A stretch of DNA of 60,430 bases. Origin: Desulfarculales bacterium UBA702 (GTDB lineage Bacteria; Desulfobacterota; Syntrophobacteria; Syntrophobacterales; Syntrophobacteraceae). The position numbers were made by a program, and so were the translations under genes. This document shows, piece after piece, positions 60,350 to 60,430 of the stretch; the first letter of the stretch is position 1; each line of letters begins with the position of its first letter. The notes under the pieces are model-generated. The model was not told the origin of the DNA and searched no databases. It worked only from the letters and a program-made list of their open reading frames with translations. The DNA is taken from NCBI GenBank assembly GCA_002298165.1, contig DBMI01000006.1, positions 1 through 60,430 of the forward strand, in the 5' to 3' direction.

Positions 60350-60430
60350 TTTTCTCCCGCTTCACAGGTATTTCCAACATCGTGGAAGGAAAGGAAATGC
60401 CTGGAAATAGAACGAAATTCCATTTGAGCA

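Overview
The window looks like a chromosomal segment of a moderately GC-rich Gram-negative anaerobe, most probably a Desulfobacterota (deltaproteobacterial) lineage close to the Syntrophobacter group. This is inferred from gene content: selA, an exported CbiK-type cobaltochelatase under a B12 riboswitch, PilT-family ATPases, metXW, direct sulfhydrylation enzymes, lipoproteins and an outer-membrane barrel protein. No 16S gene or other taxonomic marker is present.

Left flank (1-17.1 kb): a DUF523/DUF1722 protein, a glycine-zipper lipoprotein, a PfkB kinase / small lipoprotein / zinc-dependent phospholipase C-like operon, a short alpha-glucan phosphorylase, and a Nudix hydrolase downstream of cbiK. 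The cbiK leader carries a promoter, a cobalamin riboswitch and an intrinsic terminator in the right order for attenuation. A minus-strand run mfd, SurA-like PPIase and RodZ-like protein follows, then selA, then two small exported lysine-rich proteins.

Centre (17.1-41.0 kb): an almost unidirectional minus-strand block of phage structural genes. The head module is Mu-like: gp27/gp28-type terminase, DUF935 portal, gpI protease, decoration protein, gpT capsid, gp36 and gp37. The tail module is lambda-like: tail tube, G/GT, very short tape measure H, M-like, adhesin-like proteins, L, K, J and a final fibre. The G/GT chaperone uses a -1 frameshift at a CCCTTTG heptamer, which reveals a coding extension of about 104 codons that has no start codon of its own. 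No transposase, integrase, repressor, endolysin or Mu gpF homologue was seen. The tape measure is only 294 aa. A BBP7-like outer-membrane protein with its own promoter lies on the opposite strand between terminase and portal. Host dispersed repeats have invaded the block. It is therefore either a decayed Mu-like prophage or a domesticated, gene-transfer-agent-like particle.

Right flank (41.2-60.4 kb): Hsp20, a response-regulator/histidine-kinase hybrid, a multi-sensor histidine kinase, a ferritin-like protein, thiD and thiL, two PilT/PilU-type ATPases, and a PflX-type radical SAM protein. A plus-strand sulfur assimilation cluster follows (Rrf2 regulator, YezD-like protein, metY, cysK, metX, metW), preceded by a strong promoter overlapping an inverted repeat. 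A small acidic protein, a LOG-family protein and a REP-type double palindrome close the window.
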